Of a stretch of DNA of 40,975 bases, positions 40,462 to 40,975 are shown one piece after another; position 1 is the first letter of the stretch; the number at the start of each line of letters is the position of its first letter. The notes under the pieces were generated by a model. The model had not been told where the DNA came from, did not search any database, and saw only the letters and a program-made list of their open reading frames with translations. The stretch comes from Pseudolysinimonas_A sp039912695 (lineage in GTDB: Bacteria > Actinomycetota > Actinomycetes > Actinomycetales > Microbacteriaceae), in assembly GCF_039912695.1 (NCBI RefSeq), contig NZ_JBDSPJ010000005.1, forward strand, positions 1 through 40,975. Direction: 5' to 3'. Both the position numbers and the translations under genes were made by a program.

Positions 40462-40975
40462 CTACTCCGAGCCGGGTGTGACCAGGCCGCTCTCGTAGGC
40501 GATGACGACGAGTTGCACGCGATCGCGGGCGAGGAGCTTCGACATGATGCGTGAGACGTGGGTTTTTGCCGTCAGGGGGCTCAGGTAGAGGCGGCCGCCG
40601 ATCTCGTCGTTCGTCAGACCCTGCCCGACGAGCGTCAACACCTCGCGCTCGCGATCGGTCAGGTTCACCAGCGCCGAGACGTCGGGCTCAGCTCGCAGAT
40701 TGCCCGCGACGCGCTCCAGCAAACGTTTCGTGACGCTCGGGCTCAGGAGCGCGTCGCCGCCTGCGACCACCCGCACGGCGCGGATCAGTTCCACCGGTTC
40801 GGTGTCTTTCACGAGGAACCCGCTCGCTCCGGCTCGGATCGCCTGAGCAACGTACTCGTCGAGTTCGAAAGTGGTGACTACGACGACGTGAGTCCCAGCG
40901 AGCGCGGGGTCGGCGACGATCTGCTCGGTCGCCCAGAGTCCATCTCCGTCAGGCATCCGGATATCCATCAGGACG
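40462..40975 (-). CDS. NarL/LuxR-family response regulator, 5' end outside window
   Basis: The C-terminal part of a two-component response regulator. The window begins at VLMDIRMPDGDG, which holds the phosphorylated Asp of the receiver domain. It continues through VVVTTFELDEYVAQAIRAGASGFLVKD and ends with a LuxR helix-turn-helix (LTDREREVLTLVGQGLTNDEIGGRLYLSPLTAKTHVSRIMSKL). The first 50 or so residues and any partner kinase lie beyond 40975. It runs in the same direction as the SHOCT gene. Confidence 0.93.
   Translation of the reverse strand, partial: VLMDIRMPDGDGLWATEQIVADPALAGTHVVVVTTFELDEYVAQAIRAGASGFLVKDTEPVELIRAVRVVAGGDALLSPSVTKRLLERVAGNLRAEPDVSALVNLTDREREVLTLVGQGLTNDEIGGRLYLSPLTAKTHVSRIMSKLLARDRVQLVVIAYESGLVTPGSE

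Noticed and set aside
1..40975. Prophage, transposon or defence island
   Set aside because: No integrase, transposase, phage structural or restriction genes are present on either strand.

Overview
The window is high-GC chromosomal DNA from an actinomycete, most likely a member of the Microbacteriaceae. The grounds are the actinobacterial gene families (DUF3145, a PucR-type regulator beside fabD, homodimeric AceE, a SCO7613-like giant membrane protein), the codon bias towards G/C at third positions, and many starts that look leaderless (a TANNNT box 6-7 nt before ATG/GTG). I see no prophage, transposase, CRISPR array or defence island. It reads as core genome with a few accessory-looking genes.

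Layout. (1) 1-2555, minus strand: the RNase P RNA, an RNase HI, a coiled-coil/zinc-ribbon protein and a Nif3-family protein, headed by a nucleobase permease (to 5362) with a very long disordered N-terminus. (2) 5574-14025, plus strand: a potassium-uptake locus, kdpFABC, preceded by a 27-codon hydrophobic ORF. An unassigned four-helix membrane protein follows, then kdpD and kdpE. The kdpE reading frame ends inside an oppositely oriented tRNA-Val gene. (3) 14147-16048: a clostripain-family lipoprotein. (4) 16058-25833: central carbon to lipid metabolism. It holds an AhpE-type peroxiredoxin (divergent), aceE (pyruvate to acetyl-CoA), a PucR/FasR-type regulator, fabD-fabH-acpP-fabF (type II fatty acid synthesis), a flavin-binding PPOX-like protein, and DUF3145 with a 45-codon partner gene. 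(5) 25996-33969: a family-A DNA polymerase, hypothetical secreted or membrane proteins, DUF1684, the 1236-residue membrane protein and a lipoprotein. (6) 33984-40975: an MFS permease, an LCP cell-wall ligase, a TM2 protein, a tRNA with a CAT anticodon, a DMT permease plus GT4 glycosyltransferase pair, peptide deformylase, a SHOCT protein, and the 3' part of a NarL/LuxR response regulator cut by the window edge.

How the genes work together: aceE supplies acetyl-CoA directly upstream of the FAS-II operon that consumes it, with a likely lipid-sensing activator gene between them. The kdp genes form a complete high-affinity K+ pump with its two-component control. LCP, GT4, TM2 and the DMT permease concern the envelope.

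The most interesting observations are small-scale. They are the repeated leaderless-promoter geometry, including a 40-bp divergent def/DMT promoter in which each -35 would lie on the other gene's -10. Others are two unlisted small genes (27 and 45 codons), short tandem repeats of 7-18 bp at gene boundaries, the kdpE/tRNA overlap, a zinc ribbon that has lost three of four cysteines, and a permease with a 475-residue Pro-rich tail. I did not find a clearly new multi-gene system.
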